The position numbers and the translations under genes were made by a program. Shown here piece after piece: positions 4,245-5,789 of a DNA stretch of 5,789 bases. Where the stretch lies: assembly GCA_046050145.1 (NCBI GenBank), contig JBJOQC010000020.1:1-5789 (forward strand), read 5' to 3'. Positions within the stretch are counted from its first letter, which is position 1, and the number at the start of each line of letters is the position of its first letter. The notes beneath the pieces are model-generated. The model ran no database searches. It saw nothing but the letters and a program-made list of their open reading frames with translations, and was not told where the DNA came from. Source of the DNA: CAYZPE01 sp046050145 (GTDB lineage: Bacteria; Patescibacteriota; Minisyncoccia; Phycocordibacterales; CAYZPE01).

Positions 4245-4367
4245 TTGGAGTATTTGCGTCCTTTGTATGACGTTGGGGTAGAGCTTGGTCCGGTTTTGTA
4301 TATCGGATCAATTGCTCTCGTGCTCGCTACTTTGCTGTTTACTGTTCGTAAATCCATGAGGGGGTGA
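4245..4367 (+). CDS. Second tiny membrane protein (40 residues, TTG start)
   Basis: The frame starts at TTG 4245 and ends at TGA 4365-4367. The product reads MEYLRPLYDVGVELGPVLYI, then GSIALVLATLLFTVRKSMRG. Residues 15-34 form one membrane helix, followed by a positive tail (RKSMRG), so the N-terminus is probably outside and the C-terminus in the cytoplasm. The strong Shine-Dalgarno at the right distance and the coupling to the preceding small gene are the main support; the non-ATG start and short length hide it from ordinary gene callers. No family recognised. It ends 26 nt before a terminator, so the two small genes form a complete transcription unit. Confidence 0.68.
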   Translation: MEYLRPLYDVGVELGPVLYIGSIALVLATLLFTVRKSMRG

Positions 4368-4392
4368 AATATCCCTCTTCATACTTTCCCAC

Positions 4393-4424
4393 AAAGGCTT
4401 TCCGTTCGTCGGAAGCCTTTTTTT
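4393..4424 (+). terminator. Terminator after the small membrane protein pair
   Basis: AAAGGC plus TTCCG (4393-4404, one bulged T) pairs with CGGAA plus GCCTTT (4410-4420) around a TTCGT loop, followed by a T run to 4424. The ftsH promoter starts immediately after it. Confidence 0.9.
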
Positions 4425-4439
4425 GTTGAAGAAAAAATG

Positions 4440-4445
4440 TATAAT
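4440..4445 (+). promoter_or_regulatory. -10 box of ftsH
   Basis: A perfect TATAAT ends 9 nt before the ATG at 4455, so transcription should start near 4452, leaving almost no leader. The -35 region lies in the T run of the terminator and is poor. Confidence 0.6.
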
Positions 4446-4454
4446 GCATGTACT

Positions 4455-5789
4455 ATGAATCCCAAAGAAAAACAAAAAGTGAAGGTTGTGATAAAAAAAA
4501 CAGGCGGTCCTCAAAAGGGACTTGTCTCACAGTTTTTTACTGCATTTTTAATTTTTCTTGTACTCATTACTGTATATTCTCTTATTACTGAAAATCAAAG
4601 TGAGATCCCAACCATATCAGTTTCAGAAGTTGCTTCAGATATTTCAGCGGGTAAGATAGAAAAAATTGTAGTTGAAGGTGACTCTCTTGAGCTTTCGTAT
4701 GTTGGAGGGGAACAAAAGAAATCAATTAAAGAAGAGGGTGTAGGACTTTCACAAACACTTGCGAACTATGGTGTTTCTCCAGAAACATTTTCAAAAGTAA
4801 ATGTTGAGGTGGTAGGTAAGGGAGGTTTTCTTTTTTGGTTTTTCAACCTTGCACCAATTCTCATACCTCTTATTTTTATTATTTTATTCCTTTGGTTTTT
4901 GAGTCGCCAAGTAAAGGGTGCCGGAATGCAAGCGTTTACTTTTGGTCAGTCAAAAGCTCGCATGATTTCTCCTGATGATAAAAAACAGCGTGTGACGTTT
5001 AAGGATGTCGCAGGAGTAAAAGAAGCAAAAGAAGAGCTTAAGGAGATTGTTGATTTTCTAAAGAATCCAAAAAAGTTTCTTGATATCGGTGCGCGAATTC
5101 CAAAAGGTATTCTCCTCATGGGTGCGCCTGGTACAGGAAAGACGTTGCTTGCGCGAGCTGTAGCAGGAGAGGCGGGTGTTTCTTTCTTTACTATTTCAGG
5201 ATCAGAATTCGTAGAAATGTTTGTGGGTGTTGGTGCTTCTCGTGTGCGAGATCTTTTCAAGATGGCAAAACTTTCTGCGCCTGCAATTATTTTCGTAGAT
5301 GAAATAGATGCGGTAGGACGTGTGCGAGGTACAGGGGTTGGTGGAGGTAATGATGAGAGAGAGCAGACTCTAAACCAGGTGCTTGTGGAGATGGACGGAT
5401 TTGAACCAAATGAAAAGGTGATTGTGATGGCGGCAACAAATAGACCTGACGTGTTAGATCCTGCACTTCTTCGTCCGGGACGCTTTGATCGTCGGGTAAC
5501 TCTCGATTTGCCTGACAGAAGTGACAGAGAAGAAATTCTTACTATACATGCTCGAAAGAAACCTCTTGCAGAAGATGTAAATATAAAAGTGATTGCAGAA
5601 CGAACCCCTGGTTTTTCTGGAGCTGATCTTCATTCGCTTATGAACGAAGGAGCAATACTCGCTGCTCGAGAGGAGAGAACAAAAATTTCTCAGTATGACC
5701 TTATTCGTTCAATTGAAAAAGTAATGCTTGGACCCGAGCGAAAGAGCCATGTGCTTTCAAAGAAAGAAAAGGAAATTACTGCATATCAT
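4455..5789 (+). CDS. ftsH: ATP-dependent zinc metalloprotease FtsH, 3' part outside the window
   Basis: The first 445 residues of the membrane AAA+ protease that extracts and degrades membrane and some soluble proteins. Residues 25-44 are the first membrane helix, 45-124 the small external domain, and about 125-151 the second helix. The AAA+ module follows: Walker A GAPGTGKT (223-230), pore loop MFVGVGA (255-261), Walker B IIFVDEID (278-285), DEREQTLNQVLVEMDGF, and the second region of homology ending RPGRFDRR (340-347) with the arginine fingers. GFSGADLHSLMNEGA marks the lid. The window ends on the His that opens the HEAGH zinc motif, so the protease domain is missing only because of the edge. 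ATG 4455 has no Shine-Dalgarno and lies about 3 nt past the predicted transcript start. The basic N-terminus (MNPKEKQKVKVVIKK) is cytoplasmic. It is not co-transcribed with the preceding small genes, since a terminator intervenes. Confidence 0.97.
   Translation, partial: MNPKEKQKVKVVIKKTGGPQKGLVSQFFTAFLIFLVLITVYSLITENQSEIPTISVSEVASDISAGKIEKIVVEGDSLELSYVGGEQKKSIKEEGVGLSQTLANYGVSPETFSKVNVEVVGKGGFLFWFFNLAPILIPLIFIILFLWFLSRQVKGAGMQAFTFGQSKARMISPDDKKQRVTFKDVAGVKEAKEELKEIVDFLKNPKKFLDIGARIPKGILLMGAPGTGKTLLARAVAGEAGVSFFTISGSEFVEMFVGVGASRVRDLFKMAKLSAPAIIFVDEIDAVGRVRGTGVGGGNDEREQTLNQVLVEMDGFEPNEKVIVMAATNRPDVLDPALLRPGRFDRRVTLDLPDRSDREEILTIHARKKPLAEDVNIKVIAERTPGFSGADLHSLMNEGAILAAREERTKISQYDLIRSIEKVMLGPERKSHVLSKKEKEITAYH

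Noticed and set aside
4094..4514. Two minus-strand frames opposite the tiny membrane genes and the ftsH start
   Set aside because: They cross the terminator at 4393-4424 and have no ribosome sites or protein-like composition.
4946..5260. 104-residue minus-strand frame
   Set aside because: It is antisense to the conserved AAA+ domain of ftsH, a common shadow.

Overview
The window looks like a piece of a Candidatus Patescibacteria (CPR) genome, most likely of the Parcubacteria group. This is inferred from the texture: short intergenic gaps, small single-domain proteins, a ligand-poor relative of the cupredoxins common in that group, an AT-rich core (about 37-42% GC by hand counts of sample lines), and starts with no Shine-Dalgarno. 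TGA serves as a stop for two of the genes, which argues against the recoded Gracilibacteria/Absconditabacteria. The phylum call is moderately confident; no rRNA is present to confirm it.

Layout, left to right. Positions 2-808 (+): two tandem paralogous cupredoxin-fold proteins, the first cut by the window edge, each followed by a terminator; neither keeps a recognisable set of copper ligands. Positions 881-1702 (-): a histidine-rich membrane protein of the fatty acid hydroxylase/sterol desaturase superfamily, flanked by two nearly identical terminators. Positions 1830-2711 (-): an unrecognised 293-residue soluble protein behind a perfect-consensus promoter (TTGACA, 17 bp, TATAAT), a 25-bp palindrome and a structured leader of about 107 nt. 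These two minus-strand genes are richer in GC (about 48-55% in sampled lines) than everything around them.

Positions 2854-3118 hold no credible gene but several strong hairpins and extra copies of the tmRNA 3'-end sequence. Positions 3119-3516 (-) are the tmRNA gene (ssrA), recognised from its alanine-type acceptor stem with a G3-U wobble, T-arm, an 11-bp P2 helix joining its two ends, and a tag reading frame. Directly upstream on the same strand is smpB (3603-4049), separated by a cluster of AGCTGTTAG repeats. Together these are the RNA and protein partners of trans-translation, the ribosome rescue system.

Positions 4124-4367 (+) carry two tiny one-helix membrane proteins (32 and 40 residues), each with an excellent Shine-Dalgarno; the second uses a TTG start. 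After a terminator, ftsH begins at 4455 (+) and runs off the window just before its zinc-binding HEAGH motif. FtsH is the membrane AAA+ protease known to degrade some tmRNA-tagged proteins in other bacteria, so smpB, ssrA and ftsH form a compact protein quality-control neighbourhood. The most interesting items are the controlled unknown gene at 1830-2711, the tiny membrane protein pair beside ftsH, the long predicted tmRNA tag, the smpB-ssrA repeat hairpin, the tmRNA-end repeats, and promoter positions that suggest leaderless mRNAs for smpB and ftsH.
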